Source: Xanthomonas euroxanthea
GTDB taxonomy: Bacteria > Pseudomonadota > Gammaproteobacteria > Xanthomonadales > Xanthomonadaceae
Direction: 5' to 3'
Length of the DNA stretch: 64,000 nt
NCBI RefSeq assembly: GCF_900476395.1
Contig: NZ_UIHB01000004.1
Span: forward strand, 368,400 to 432,399
This document shows positions 28,225-37,672 of this stretch, piece after piece. A program made the translations under genes and the position numbers. Numbering within the stretch: position 1 is the stretch's first letter; every line of letters starts with the position of its first letter. Below the pieces are notes generated by a model, which made no database searches, was not told where the DNA came from, and saw only the letters and a list, made by a program, of their open reading frames with translations.

Positions 28225-30870
28225 ATGTACGCCTCGCAACGCCGCCGTCTGCTGCTCACCCTGACCATCGTGCTGGGCGGCATGCTGGTGGCGATGGTGG
28301 CGGCCGGGCACTTCGTCGAACAGAACGCCCTGCACGAGGAAAGCGCCACCGTACGGCGTCAGCTGCGCCTGTACGCGCAGGCCCTGCAGCAACGCGTCGA
28401 TCGCTATCGCACCCTGCCGCAGATCCTGGCACTGGACCCGGAACTGCGCGCGGCCGTCTCCGGGCCGTTATCGGCCGCGCAGGTGGAACGGCTCAATCGC
28501 AAACTCGAGCGCGCCAACAACGTCACCCAGTCCTCCACGCTGACGCTCATCAACCGCGACGGCCTGGCATTGGCTGCCAGCAACTGGCGCGGGGCGCGCA
28601 GCAACGTGGGCGTGGACTACGCCTTCCGCCCGTATTACCAGCAGGCATTGTCCAACGGCAGCGGCAGTTTCTACGGCATCGGCATGACCACCAGCGAGCC
28701 GGGTTACTTCCTGTCGCAGGCCATCGTCGATGCCGGCGGCCAGGTGCAGGGCGTGGTGGTGATCAAGATCGCGCTGGCCGCGCTGGAACGCGAGTGGCTG
28801 CAGACCCCGGACATCGTGCTGGCCTCCGACGCGCACCAGGTGGTGTTCCTGGCCAGCCGCCCGCAGTGGCGCTACCGCATGCTGGCGCCGCTGAGCCTGC
28901 GCGACCGCAGCGAATTGCGCAGCACCCGCCAATACGCCGACCAGGGCCTGCTGCCGCTGCGGCGCCGGCTGATCGAGCAGACCGGCAACGGTGGCGTGCT
29001 GGCCGAGGTCAGCGACCCACCGCTCGCCGGCCCGGTGCTGTGGCAGACCCTGGAGGTGCCCGAAAGCGGCTGGCGCCTGCATCTGCTGCACGACACCCGC
29101 GCCAGCGCGGCGGCCGGTCGCGCCGCTGCGATCGCCGCCGCCGGTGCATGGTTGGCGCTGGCCTTGCTGTGGTTGTTCGTGCAGCAGCGGCGGCGCCTGT
29201 CCGCCCTGCGCCAGCGCAGCCGGCACGAGCTGGAAACGCTGCTGCAACAACATGCCGAAGAGCTGCGCACCGCGCAGGATGGCGTGGTCACCGCCGCGCA
29301 ACAGGCCAATGCCGGCCTGAGCCGCAGCCTGGAACACCTGCCGCAGGGCGTGGTGGTGATCGACGAGGCGCTCAAGCTGGTGGCGTGGAATTCGCGCTAT
29401 GTGGAACTGTTCCGCTTCCCGCCGGAACTGCTCAAGATCGGCCGCCCGATCGAAGACCTGTTCCGCTTCAACGCACGCCGCGGCCTGCTCGGACCGGGGC
29501 CGATCGAAGCGGCGATCGAGCGCCGCCTGAACCATTTGCGCAGCGGCAAGCCGCATATGCGCGAGAGCGAGAAGGAAGACGGCACGGTGCTGGAAATCCG
29601 CGGCAATCCGCTGCCCGATGGCGGATTCGTCACCAGCTATGCCGACATCACCAGCTACAAGAACGCCGCACGCGAACTGCGCTCGCTGGCCGATGCGCTG
29701 GAACACCGCGTGGCCGAACGGACCCGCGACCTGGCCGCGGCCAAGCGCGAGGCCGAGAGCGCCAACCGCTACAAGACCCGCTTCGTCGCCTCGGCCGTGC
29801 ACGACCTGCTGCAACCGCTCAACGCCGCACGCATGTTCGTCTCGGTGCTGCGCGGGCAGGTGCGCGAGGCCGGCAGCGCGCGCGTGGTCGACAACATCGA
29901 AGGCGCGCTCGCCGCGCAGGACGCCATCCTCAACAGCCTGCTGGACATCTCGCGGCTGGAGGCCGGCAGCCTGAAGACCCGGGTGCGCGACTTCGCCATC
30001 GCCCCGCTGCTGGAAACCCTGGCCCGCGAGTTCGGCATCCTTGCCGAAGACCGCGGCCTGGTGCTGGACTGGGTGCCCACCTCGGCGGTGGTGTTGAGCG
30101 ACGAGAACCTGCTGCGGCGCATCCTGCAGAACTTCCTGTCCAACGCCATCCGCTACACGCCGCGTGGGCGCGTGCTGATCGGCTGCCGTCGTCGCGGCGG
30201 CTGGCTGCGCATCGAAGTGCATGACCAGGGACCCGGCATTCCCGAGGCCTTGCAGGACGAGATCTTCGAAGAATTCCGGCGCCTGGACGACGGCGTGGCC
30301 AACGACCGCGGCGCCGGTCTGGGCCTGGCGATCGTCGAGCGCATCGGCCGCCTGCTCGGCCACCGCATCAGCCTGCGTTCCACCCTGGGCAGCGGCAGTG
30401 TGTTTTCGGTGACCGTGCCGCTGGGCGAGCGCGCCTCCATCGCCAGGCAGTTGCCACCGCCCATCGCCAGCGCTGAAACCGCCAATGACCCGATCCTGCA
30501 CGGCTGCCGCGTGTGGTGCGTGGACGATGACCCGCGCGTGTGCGAGGCCAGCCGCGCGCTGCTGCAACGCTGGGAATGCCGCGTGGACTTTGCCGGCGGC
30601 CCCGACGAGGCATTGGCCGCCGCCAACGCCGACGAGGTGCCGGAGCTGCTGTTGCTGGACGTGCGCATGGGCGAGCACTACGGCCCGATATTGCTGCCGC
30701 AATTGGTGGCGCGCTGGCAACGCGAACCGCGCGTCATCCTGGTCACCGCCGAACCCGACCCGGCGCTGCGTGAACATGCGCTCGACCTGGGCTGGGGGTT
30801 CCTGGCCAAGCCGGTGCGGCCGCCGGCGCTGCGTGCCCTGATGACGCAGATGCTGTTGCGGCGCGGGTGA
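28225..30870 (+). CDS. DctB-like hybrid sensor histidine kinase with C-terminal receiver
   Basis: About 881 residues. Two membrane helices (near residues 8-30 and 295-315) flank a periplasmic dCache/DctB-like ligand-binding domain (VDYAFRPYYQQALSNGSGSF is typical). A cytoplasmic PAS domain follows at about 370-490, then a HisKA domain with the H-box SAVHDLLQPLNAARMF near residue 524. The HATPase has an N-box (QNFLSNAIRYT), G1 (DQGPGIP) and G2 (GAGLGLAI). A receiver with the phosphoacceptor aspartate in LLLLDVRMG near 810 ends the protein. The neighbours suggest that it senses C4-dicarboxylates. An alternative start at 28195 adds ten residues. No DNA-binding partner is adjacent; the LuxR-type regulator at 36853-37491 is a candidate. 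Confidence 0.9.
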   Translation: MYASQRRRLLLTLTIVLGGMLVAMVAAGHFVEQNALHEESATVRRQLRLYAQALQQRVDRYRTLPQILALDPELRAAVSGPLSAAQVERLNRKLERANNVTQSSTLTLINRDGLALAASNWRGARSNVGVDYAFRPYYQQALSNGSGSFYGIGMTTSEPGYFLSQAIVDAGGQVQGVVVIKIALAALEREWLQTPDIVLASDAHQVVFLASRPQWRYRMLAPLSLRDRSELRSTRQYADQGLLPLRRRLIEQTGNGGVLAEVSDPPLAGPVLWQTLEVPESGWRLHLLHDTRASAAAGRAAAIAAAGAWLALALLWLFVQQRRRLSALRQRSRHELETLLQQHAEELRTAQDGVVTAAQQANAGLSRSLEHLPQGVVVIDEALKLVAWNSRYVELFRFPPELLKIGRPIEDLFRFNARRGLLGPGPIEAAIERRLNHLRSGKPHMRESEKEDGTVLEIRGNPLPDGGFVTSYADITSYKNAARELRSLADALEHRVAERTRDLAAAKREAESANRYKTRFVASAVHDLLQPLNAARMFVSVLRGQVREAGSARVVDNIEGALAAQDAILNSLLDISRLEAGSLKTRVRDFAIAPLLETLAREFGILAEDRGLVLDWVPTSAVVLSDENLLRRILQNFLSNAIRYTPRGRVLIGCRRRGGWLRIEVHDQGPGIPEALQDEIFEEFRRLDDGVANDRGAGLGLAIVERIGRLLGHRISLRSTLGSGSVFSVTVPLGERASIARQLPPPIASAETANDPILHGCRVWCVDDDPRVCEASRALLQRWECRVDFAGGPDEALAAANADEVPELLLLDVRMGEHYGPILLPQLVARWQREPRVILVTAEPDPALREHALDLGWGFLAKPVRPPALRALMTQMLLRRG

Positions 30871-31176
30871 GCTGCACCGTCGCGCAGCATCGACAGGCAA
30901 CAACGGGCTGCGTTGGGTGTGTCGCGACGCTTCCGGCCTGCTTGCCGCCGAGAGGCCGCATGATGGCGCGCCGTGCTGCACGCGTCCCATGCGGCGATTT
31001 CCTGGCCCTGCGCGGTCTGGCGAGTTTCGCCGGATCGTTTCAGCGTACCGAAGTGCGTGCTGCCTCAAGCGCGCGTTGGCGATGGCGCTACAGTGCGTGT
31101 GTCCATTGCTGCCCACGTCTGCATCGTGCACAGCTCACCTGCCGATGTTTCTCCCCCGGAAACTTGTGGAGCCCTC
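30871..31176. other. Intergenic region before the DUF1460 gene
   Basis: About 306 bp. No hairpin, repeat or operator was recognised. It presumably carries the promoter of the downstream lipoprotein gene. Confidence 0.4.
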
Positions 31177-32013
31177 ATGTTCAGGCCTGCCTCCGTGATG
31201 TTGACCGCGTTGCTCGCCGCAGGTTGCGCGGCGGATATGCCCGTGCAGGCGTCCACGCCATCGGCGACCGTGCCGCCCTCCGGCCCGGTGCGCGCTGACA
31301 TGGACCCGTACACCTTGCAGACCCTGGACCGCGTGCTGCACCAGGCATCCACGCATCGCGGCGTGAGTCCGGGGCATCTGATCAAGCTGCTCTCGGCGGA
31401 ATTTCTCGGCACGCCGTATCAGGCCAACATGCTGCAGGGCTCGGCCACCGTGCCGGAGCGGCTGATCATCGACTTCAGGGGCCTGGATTGCTTCACCTAT
31501 CTGGACTATGTCGAAGCGGCGCGCCACGCCCATTCGCAGCAGGATTTCGTCGATCGCGTGGTCCTCACCCGCTACGTCGATGGCGTCATCGGCTTCACCT
31601 CGCGCAAGCACTTCTTTTCGGACTGGGTGGCACGTTCCTACCCGCTTGCCGACGACATCACCGCAACGCTCAGCCCCAGGGCCGTGAGCGTGGACAAGAC
31701 ACTCAACCTCAAGGCCGACGGCAGCAACTATCTGCCCGGATTGCCGCTGGTGCAGCGGTCCATCACCTACATCCCCGCCGCCGATGTGGACAGCACGGTG
31801 GTCCGGCAACTGCGCACCGGCGACTATGTGGGCAGGTACTCGCCGGCGCCCGGGCTGGATGTCAGCCATGTCGGCATCTTCGTCATGACCGACCGGGGCC
31901 CGGTGTTGCGCAATGCCTCATCGCGCCCGGAAAACGGAAAGGTCGTGGACTCGCCGTTCATGGAGTACGTCGCCCGCACGCAGGGCATCGTCGTCTACAG
32001 GGCCAGGCCCTGA
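31177..32013 (+). CDS. DUF1460 lipoprotein (NlpC/P60-like amidase fold)
   Basis: A 278-residue protein with a lipoprotein signal: MFRPASVMLTALLAAGC, where LAAGC is the lipobox and C17 the acylated residue. The mature part matches DUF1460, a papain-like fold family that includes N-acetylmuramoyl-L-alanine amidases. The likely nucleophile is the cysteine in DFRGLDCFTYLDYVEA, with the histidine in LDVSHVGIFVM. A role in peptidoglycan fragment cleavage or recycling in the periplasm is inferred from the family. The start at 31177 keeps the lipobox at the right distance; the longer frame to 30973 would spoil it. Confidence 0.85.
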   Translation: MFRPASVMLTALLAAGCAADMPVQASTPSATVPPSGPVRADMDPYTLQTLDRVLHQASTHRGVSPGHLIKLLSAEFLGTPYQANMLQGSATVPERLIIDFRGLDCFTYLDYVEAARHAHSQQDFVDRVVLTRYVDGVIGFTSRKHFFSDWVARSYPLADDITATLSPRAVSVDKTLNLKADGSNYLPGLPLVQRSITYIPAADVDSTVVRQLRTGDYVGRYSPAPGLDVSHVGIFVMTDRGPVLRNASSRPENGKVVDSPFMEYVARTQGIVVYRARP

Positions 32014-32289
32014 TCCCGGTCGCGATGCGGGCAACCGCCAGTCCGGCGGCAGGCATCGTCTCGATCCGCTCCGCCGGTGCATTGCCGGAGCCACACCGTG
32101 TCGGTGTGCGTGGGCGAGCCCTCACCCATCTCTCGCTGCAGCGCGCACTGGGTGAACGTGCGATGCCAACGCAGCGTGCGGATCTGCACGATCGCCGCTG
32201 AGCGATCGCGTGGAGGTCGGCGCGACGCCGGCACTCGCGCACCAGCCGGCAGCGTGCCCGGCACCCGGGCGACTGCACCTGCTACACTA

Positions 32290-32310
32290 TCGAGAACGAT
32301 TCCCATTTGA
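32290..32310. promoter_or_regulatory. Fur-box-like site before the siderophore receptor gene
   Basis: On the minus strand the site reads GGGAATCGTTCTCG within CAAATG...ATAG, close to the common Fur half-site pair GAGAATCGTTCTC. It lies 56 bases before the receptor start, as expected for iron repression. The rest of the 352-bp gap (32014-32365) shows no other clear element. Confidence 0.6.
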
Positions 32311-32365
32311 CTTTGCCTAGCGGAGCATGTCGCGTGCTCCGTCAGCGCCCTGGAGTTCTTACTCG

Positions 32366-34486
32366 ATGAAGCTTTCCGCCCATGGATCGGCCGGCATGCC
32401 GTTCGTTGCCACCCTCTGCCTGTTCGCCTCCGCCACCGCTTCGGCCCAATCGGACGTCACCGACACGCTCGACACCGTGGTGGTGGCCGCCTCGCGCTCC
32501 AACATGACCGTGGCCGAGTCGCCGCAGACGGTGCTGATCATCGACAAGGCGCAGATCCAGCAGCAGTTGACGATCTCCAGCAATTCGTCCGACGTGCTCG
32601 CCAACCTGATTCCCTCGTACACGCCCAGCCGCGGCAAGATGAACGGCAGCGGCGAAACCCTGCGCGGGCGCACGCCGTTGATCCTGATCGACGGCGTGCC
32701 GCAGTCCAACCCGATCCGCCCCACCGGGCGCGAAGCGCACACCATCGACTACGCAATGGTCGAGCGCATCGAAGTCATCCAGGGCGCCAATGCCATCAAC
32801 GGGCTGGGTGCCACCGGCGGCACCATCAACATCATCACCCGGCGCCCGCAGGACGGCTCGCTGAATCAGCACGTCGACGTGCAGGCCACCGCGCCCACCT
32901 CGGAAACGCGTGCGGAAACCACCAGCGGCGAGACGCGTTACCGTGTGGATGGCCGCGCGGACAAGCTCGATTACCTGTTCTCGGCCAGCTACAGCGACCA
33001 GGGCCTGTATGTGGACGGACAGGGCCGGCCGATCGGCGCCGACAACACCCAGGGCGACCTGATGACGTCCAAGAGCTACGACGTGCTGGCCAAGCTCGGC
33101 TACGCGCTCACCGACACGCAGCGCCTGAGCGTCAGCGTCAACCGCTACCGCATCAAGAACGACAACGACTACATCGGCATCCCCGGCAACCGTGCGCAGG
33201 GCCTGCCCACCACCTCGGTGCGCGGCACCCCGCAAGGCACCGCGCCCTGGAACGATGTGCTGACCTCCAGCCTGTCGTACACCCACGACGATCTGGCCGG
33301 CATGCAGCTGAGCGCGATCGTGTTCAACCAGGAGTTCGAAGGGCTGTTCGGCGCCGACAACTCGTCCACGTTCCAGGATCCGCGCATTGCACCGGTCGGC
33401 ACGCTGTACGACCAATCGCGTTCGGTCGCTTCCAAGTGGGGCAGCAAGATCAGCCTGACCAGGGACGACCTGCTCGACAACCGGCTCAAGCTCACCGGCG
33501 GCGTCGACCTGCTGGCCGACACCGGCAAGCAGGATCTCTACGGCACCGGGCGTACCTATGTGCCCGAATCGGACTACCGCAACCTGTCGCTGTTCGTGCA
33601 GGGCGAATACAAGCTGCTGCCCGAGCTGACCCTGCATGCCGGCGTGCGCCGCGAAGAAGCCGAGTTGAAGATCGACAGCTACCAGACGCTGTGGCGCTAC
33701 AACCGCGTCGCTGTCGAAGGCGGCACGCTCGACTTCAACCAGACCCTCTACAACGCCGGCCTGGTCTACACGCCGCTCGAAGGTGTGAGCTTTTTCACCA
33801 GCTATTCCGAAGGCTTCGGCATGCCGGACGTGGGCCGCGTGCTGCGCGCGATCAACACGCCGGGCACACGCGTTGCCAGCCTGAGCACGCTGGAGCCGAT
33901 CCTGACCAAGAGCGTGGAAGCGGGCACCCGCCTCACGCGTGGCGCCTTCGATGCGGACCTGAGCTACTTCCAGTCCAACTCGGACCTGGGCACGCGCGTG
34001 GTGCCGATCAACGGCGCCTTCATGATGAGCCGCGAAAAGACCCGCGTGCAGGGCGTGGACGCCAGCCTGGGCTATCGCCTGGATGCGGCGCATCGGCTGC
34101 GCCTGTCCTACGCCTACACCCGTGGCCGCTACGACAGCGACAACGACGGGCAGCTGGACGCACGCCTGGACGGGCTCAACGTGGCGCCCAACCGCGTGAT
34201 TGCCTCGTGGTCGGCGCAGTGGACGCCGAAGCTCTCCTCGTTCGTGCAGGCCCAGCATGCCTTCAGCCAGTCCTTCGACGAGGCCGACAAGCGCTTCAGC
34301 GGCTACACGCTGGTGGATGCGACGTTCAATTACGCGCTGCCGCGTGGCGCAGTGCGCATGGGCGTGTCCAACCTGTTCGACAAGCAGTACATCACCTATT
34401 ACTCGCAATCGGCCCTGGTCGAACCGCTGCGCTACTTTGCCGGGCGTGGCCGCACCATTACGCTGGGGTATTCGCTGGATTTCTGA
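32366..34486 (+). CDS. TonB-dependent siderophore receptor
   Basis: A 706-residue outer-membrane receptor. A signal peptide (FVATLCLFASATASAQ, cleavage about residue 28) is followed by a TonB-box-like stretch (TLDTVVVAAS) and the plug domain (LRGRTPLILIDGVPQ and MVERIEVIQGANAINGLGAT-type segment with NIITRRP). A 22-strand barrel ends in YSLDF with a terminal phenylalanine. Family resemblance is to ferric-siderophore receptors, though the ligand is not fixed. ATG at 32366 is used because the signal peptide then has the right length. A Fur-like box upstream supports iron regulation. No siderophore synthesis or inner-membrane permease gene is nearby. Confidence 0.92.
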   Translation: MKLSAHGSAGMPFVATLCLFASATASAQSDVTDTLDTVVVAASRSNMTVAESPQTVLIIDKAQIQQQLTISSNSSDVLANLIPSYTPSRGKMNGSGETLRGRTPLILIDGVPQSNPIRPTGREAHTIDYAMVERIEVIQGANAINGLGATGGTINIITRRPQDGSLNQHVDVQATAPTSETRAETTSGETRYRVDGRADKLDYLFSASYSDQGLYVDGQGRPIGADNTQGDLMTSKSYDVLAKLGYALTDTQRLSVSVNRYRIKNDNDYIGIPGNRAQGLPTTSVRGTPQGTAPWNDVLTSSLSYTHDDLAGMQLSAIVFNQEFEGLFGADNSSTFQDPRIAPVGTLYDQSRSVASKWGSKISLTRDDLLDNRLKLTGGVDLLADTGKQDLYGTGRTYVPESDYRNLSLFVQGEYKLLPELTLHAGVRREEAELKIDSYQTLWRYNRVAVEGGTLDFNQTLYNAGLVYTPLEGVSFFTSYSEGFGMPDVGRVLRAINTPGTRVASLSTLEPILTKSVEAGTRLTRGAFDADLSYFQSNSDLGTRVVPINGAFMMSREKTRVQGVDASLGYRLDAAHRLRLSYAYTRGRYDSDNDGQLDARLDGLNVAPNRVIASWSAQWTPKLSSFVQAQHAFSQSFDEADKRFSGYTLVDATFNYALPRGAVRMGVSNLFDKQYITYYSQSALVEPLRYFAGRGRTITLGYSLDF

Positions 34487-34631
34487 TGGCGTGGCGTGAT
34501 TGCCGGCAGCGCGCGACCGATACGCCCGCGCAAGCGTGCTGCTGCGCCTGCAGGTCGAGCCGTAGCGCCGTTTAGATGCAGTCAGCAGCCACGTTAGTCG
34601 AGTGCGCGGTGCCCTCGCCGCCCCAGACAGT

Positions 34632-35385
34632 TGGTCGGCTGCTTTACTGAAACCATGCGCACCGACCATCTCGACTGGTCCTTGCCCGCTCACCGTCGCG
34701 GGACCTTGAGCGGCATGGATGCCGCGCCAGAGCCTACACGGACGTACTTGCGGCGTGTCCCGCGAGGGTGGGCGGGCAAGGACCCTGCAGCCAACTGACA
34801 GCGTCGAGGGCGCGGTGCCCTCAACGGTTGCGGGACACGCCGTGAATCCATCCATGGAGGCTCGGTGGCGGCATCCATGCCGCCACACGGTCCCGCGACC
34901 GGCGAGGACGCCGCACCAGATAGGTTGCTGGCTGCTTTATTGAAAACCATGCACACCGACCATCTCGACTGGTCCTTGCCCGCCCACCATCGCGGGACCC
35001 TGAGCGGCATGGATGCCGCGCCAGAGCCTACACGGACGTACTTGCGGCGTGTCCTGCGATGGTGGGCGGGCAAGGGCCCTGCAGCAAACTCGCAGCGTCG
35101 AGGGCGCGGTGCCTCACCGCTTGCGGGACACGCCGTAAACCCGTCCCTGGGGGTTCGGTGGCGTCATCCATGCCGCCACACGGTCCCGCAACCGGCAAGG
35201 ACATCACAACAAAAAGTTAGTCGGTTGCCTTGCTTAAAAAACCATACGCACCGACCATCTCGACTGGTCCTTGCCCGCTCACCGTCGCGGGACATTGAGC
35301 GGCATGGATGCCGCGCCAGAGCCTACACGGATGTACTTGCGGCGTGTCCCGCGAGGGTGGGCGGGCAAGGGCCCTGCAGCGCAGT
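34632..35385. repeat. Tandem repeat, 294-bp period, two and a half copies
   Basis: The anchor ACCGACCATCTCGACTGGTC starts at 34661, 34955 and 35249, an exact 294-bp period. Unit 1 is about 34632-34925, unit 2 about 34926-35219 and unit 3 breaks off near 35385. Each full unit holds two different imperfect palindromes, one around GCGGCATGGATGCCGC (about 100 bp, arms TTGCCCGC.../...GCGGGCAA) and one around GGCGGCATCCATGCCGCC (about 85 bp). The same elements occur singly at 2.2-2.8 kb and 52.3 kb. The whole 34487-35674 gap has no credible gene. Confidence 0.9.
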
Positions 35386-35674
35386 CGCGGATATCAGCAT
35401 CTTGGTCGCTCAATCGCCACCCCAGAAAGGCGCATCTGCGCCCGCTACGCGCGTGTTCGTTGGCGCCCTGCAATCGACGCGGCAGCGCCCCACGCACATC
35501 GAATCGAACGCTGCGATGCATGCATGCGGCTGCGGCTGCGGCTACGCGACGATGCTGCGTTGACGATCCGGAGGATCGGGCAAGGATGCCGGATCACCAG
35601 GCTCACGCCGACCCGGCGGCCCGCGGCACAGTGCATTGCACGACGCACAACGCCACTATCGGGAGACACACCGC

Positions 35675-36745
35675 ATGAGTCAGACACTGTCGCTGGACCA
35701 CTATCGCCTGCTTGGCCGCTCCGGGCTGCGCGTCTCGCCGCTGTCGCTGGGCACCATGACCTTCGGCGAAGCCTGGGGCTGGGGCGCGGATGCGGGCGAA
35801 GCCAGGCGCATCTTCGATGCCTATGCAGACCGCGGCGGCAATTTCATCGACACCGCGGTCAACTACACCAACGGCGGCGCCGAGCGCATTCTCGGCACGC
35901 TGATCAAGGACCGCCGCGAGCGCTTCGTGCTGGCGACCAAGTTCACCATGGCGCGCGATGCGGACAACATCAATTCCGGCGGCAATCATCGCCTCAACCT
36001 GATCCGCTCGGTCGAGACCAGCCTGCGACAGCTCGACACCGACCGCATCGACCTGCTGTATCTGCACGCCTGGGATTTCACCACCTCGCCGGAGGAAGTG
36101 ATGCGCGGGCTGGAGCATCTGGTGCAGTCGGGCAAGGTGCTCTACCTCGGCATCTGCAACACCCCGGCCTGGCGCGTGGCGCAGTTGCAGACATTGGCCG
36201 ATCTGCGTGGCTGGTCGTCGCTGGTGGCGCTGCAGATCGAATACAGCCTGGTCGAACGCAGCGTCGAACACGAATTGCTGCCGATGGCACGCGAACTGGG
36301 CCTGGGCGTATTGCCCTGGTCGCCGCTGGGCGGCGGCATCCTGACCGGCAAATACAGCCGCGCCGATCTCTCCGACGACAACGCGGCAGAGGTCTCGACC
36401 AGCCGCAAGGGCGTGATCGCCTCGACCGGGCATCTCAACGCACGCTCGCTGGAGATCGCCGATGTGGTCGGTGCGATCGCCGAGGAACTGGGCGCCTCGC
36501 GCGCGCAAGTTGCGCTGGCCTGGACCTTGCGCAACCCGGCGGTGGTCTCGCCGGTGATGGGCGCGCGCACGCTGCAGCAGGCCGAGGACAACTTCGGCGC
36601 GCTGGAGATCGTGTTCAGCGACGACCAGCTGGCGCGGCTGGATCAGGTCAGCGGCCTGTCGCCGATCTTCCCGGAGCGCTTCATCGGCCGGCCGATGGCG
36701 CAGCAGCTCATCTATGGCAGGCACACGCTAGAGCTGCGCAACTGA
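35675..36745 (+). CDS. Aldo/keto reductase
   Basis: A 356-residue NADPH-dependent oxidoreductase of the aldo/keto reductase superfamily, YajO/Tas-like branch. It has a TIM-barrel start (LGTMTFGEAWGWG), the catalytic tyrosine region (DTAVNYTNGGAERILG, with Asp and Tyr), the lysine (ATKFTM) and histidine (LLYLHAWD). The C-terminal cofactor segment is PVMGARTLQQAEDNF. GGGAG at 35661-35665 supports the ATG at 35675. It reduces aldehydes or ketones in the cytoplasm, but the substrate cannot be told. It follows the 294-bp tandem repeat and faces a response-regulator gene. Confidence 0.92.
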   Translation: MSQTLSLDHYRLLGRSGLRVSPLSLGTMTFGEAWGWGADAGEARRIFDAYADRGGNFIDTAVNYTNGGAERILGTLIKDRRERFVLATKFTMARDADNINSGGNHRLNLIRSVETSLRQLDTDRIDLLYLHAWDFTTSPEEVMRGLEHLVQSGKVLYLGICNTPAWRVAQLQTLADLRGWSSLVALQIEYSLVERSVEHELLPMARELGLGVLPWSPLGGGILTGKYSRADLSDDNAAEVSTSRKGVIASTGHLNARSLEIADVVGAIAEELGASRAQVALAWTLRNPAVVSPVMGARTLQQAEDNFGALEIVFSDDQLARLDQVSGLSPIFPERFIGRPMAQQLIYGRHTLELRN

Positions 36746-36852
36746 GCAAACGGCAGGCGCAGGCGCACAGTCACCACCGCCGTCGCTGCAATGCGCCTGG
36801 TCGCTGCAAACCCGCGCCGACCGCGATCCGCAGCGCCGCTGGCCGGCAACGA

Positions 36853-37491
36853 TCAGCCCTCGCCTTCGGGCTCCAGCGCCTTGACCAGCACCGCCGCCTG
36901 CGTGCGGCTGTAGCAGTCCAGCTTCTTCAGGATGGCGGTGACATGCACCTTGACGGTGTTCTCGGCCAGCCCCAGTTCGTGCGCGATCTGCTTGTTGAGC
37001 AGGCCGTCGGCCAGGCTCAGCAGCACGCGGAATTGTTGCGGGGTGAGCTGGGCCAGCTTGGAGGCCAGCTGCGCATCGGCCTCCGAGCGCTCGGCGGTCA
37101 TCGGCGGGAACCAGGTGCCGCCCTCCAGCACGCTGGCCACCGCAGTGCCGATCGATTCGGCCGGAGTGGATTTGGGAATGAAGCCGGCCGCGCCGAACTG
37201 CTGCGCGCGCCGGATCACGCGTGGGTGATCGTTGGAGGAGATCACCACCACCGGGATATCCGGATGCTCGCCCCGCACATGCAACAGCGCCGAGAAGCCG
37301 CGTGCGCCCGGCATCGCCAGGTCCAGCAGCACCAGCTCGGCCTGTGGGTGCGAGCGCAGCATCGCGCTCAGCGTGGCGGCGCTGGAAGCCTCCACCACAT
37401 CGGCCTGCGGCAGGGTCTGCTGCAGCACATGGATCACGGCGGCACGGAACAGCGGGTGGTCGTCGGCGACGAGAATGGTGAGATCGGCCAT
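36853..37491 (-). CDS. NarL/LuxR-type response regulator
   Basis: A 212-residue two-component response regulator. The receiver (residues 1-120) has the acidic pair in LVADDHPLF and the phosphoacceptor aspartate in ELVLLDLAMPG near residue 56. The C-terminal LuxR helix-turn-helix reads LTPQQFRVLLSLADGLLNKQ, then IAHELGLAENTVKVHVTAIL. The ATG at 37491 gives the usual MADLTILVADDHP start; the longer frame to 37548 adds non-conserved residues. No histidine kinase is adjacent. Candidates are the hybrid kinase at 28225-30870, about 6 kb away, or a kinase elsewhere. Confidence 0.9.
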   Translation of the reverse strand: MADLTILVADDHPLFRAAVIHVLQQTLPQADVVEASSAATLSAMLRSHPQAELVLLDLAMPGARGFSALLHVRGEHPDIPVVVISSNDHPRVIRRAQQFGAAGFIPKSTPAESIGTAVASVLEGGTWFPPMTAERSEADAQLASKLAQLTPQQFRVLLSLADGLLNKQIAHELGLAENTVKVHVTAILKKLDCYSRTQAAVLVKALEPEGEG

Positions 37492-37672
37492 CCCCCAAGT
37501 CTGGCACATGGCCGTGTGGGTTTCCCGCGCCCGGGCGTCCACCGCCACCCCGTTGCGCAGGCGTCAGGCCTGCCGGCAGCCAGCGTGTGCGTTGTGAGCG
37601 CCGCTGCCACGTCCCGCAGACGCAAGGCCCGTAGCGCGCGCCGCGCTGGCGCACAGCCGTGCTCGCGGGTCG

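Noticed and set aside
34632..35385. Possible CRISPR array
   Set aside because: Period is 294 bp with palindromic units and no short unique spacers or cas genes.
34865..35563. Open frames in the 294-bp repeat
   Set aside because: They run through repeated palindromes, differ between copies and match no family.
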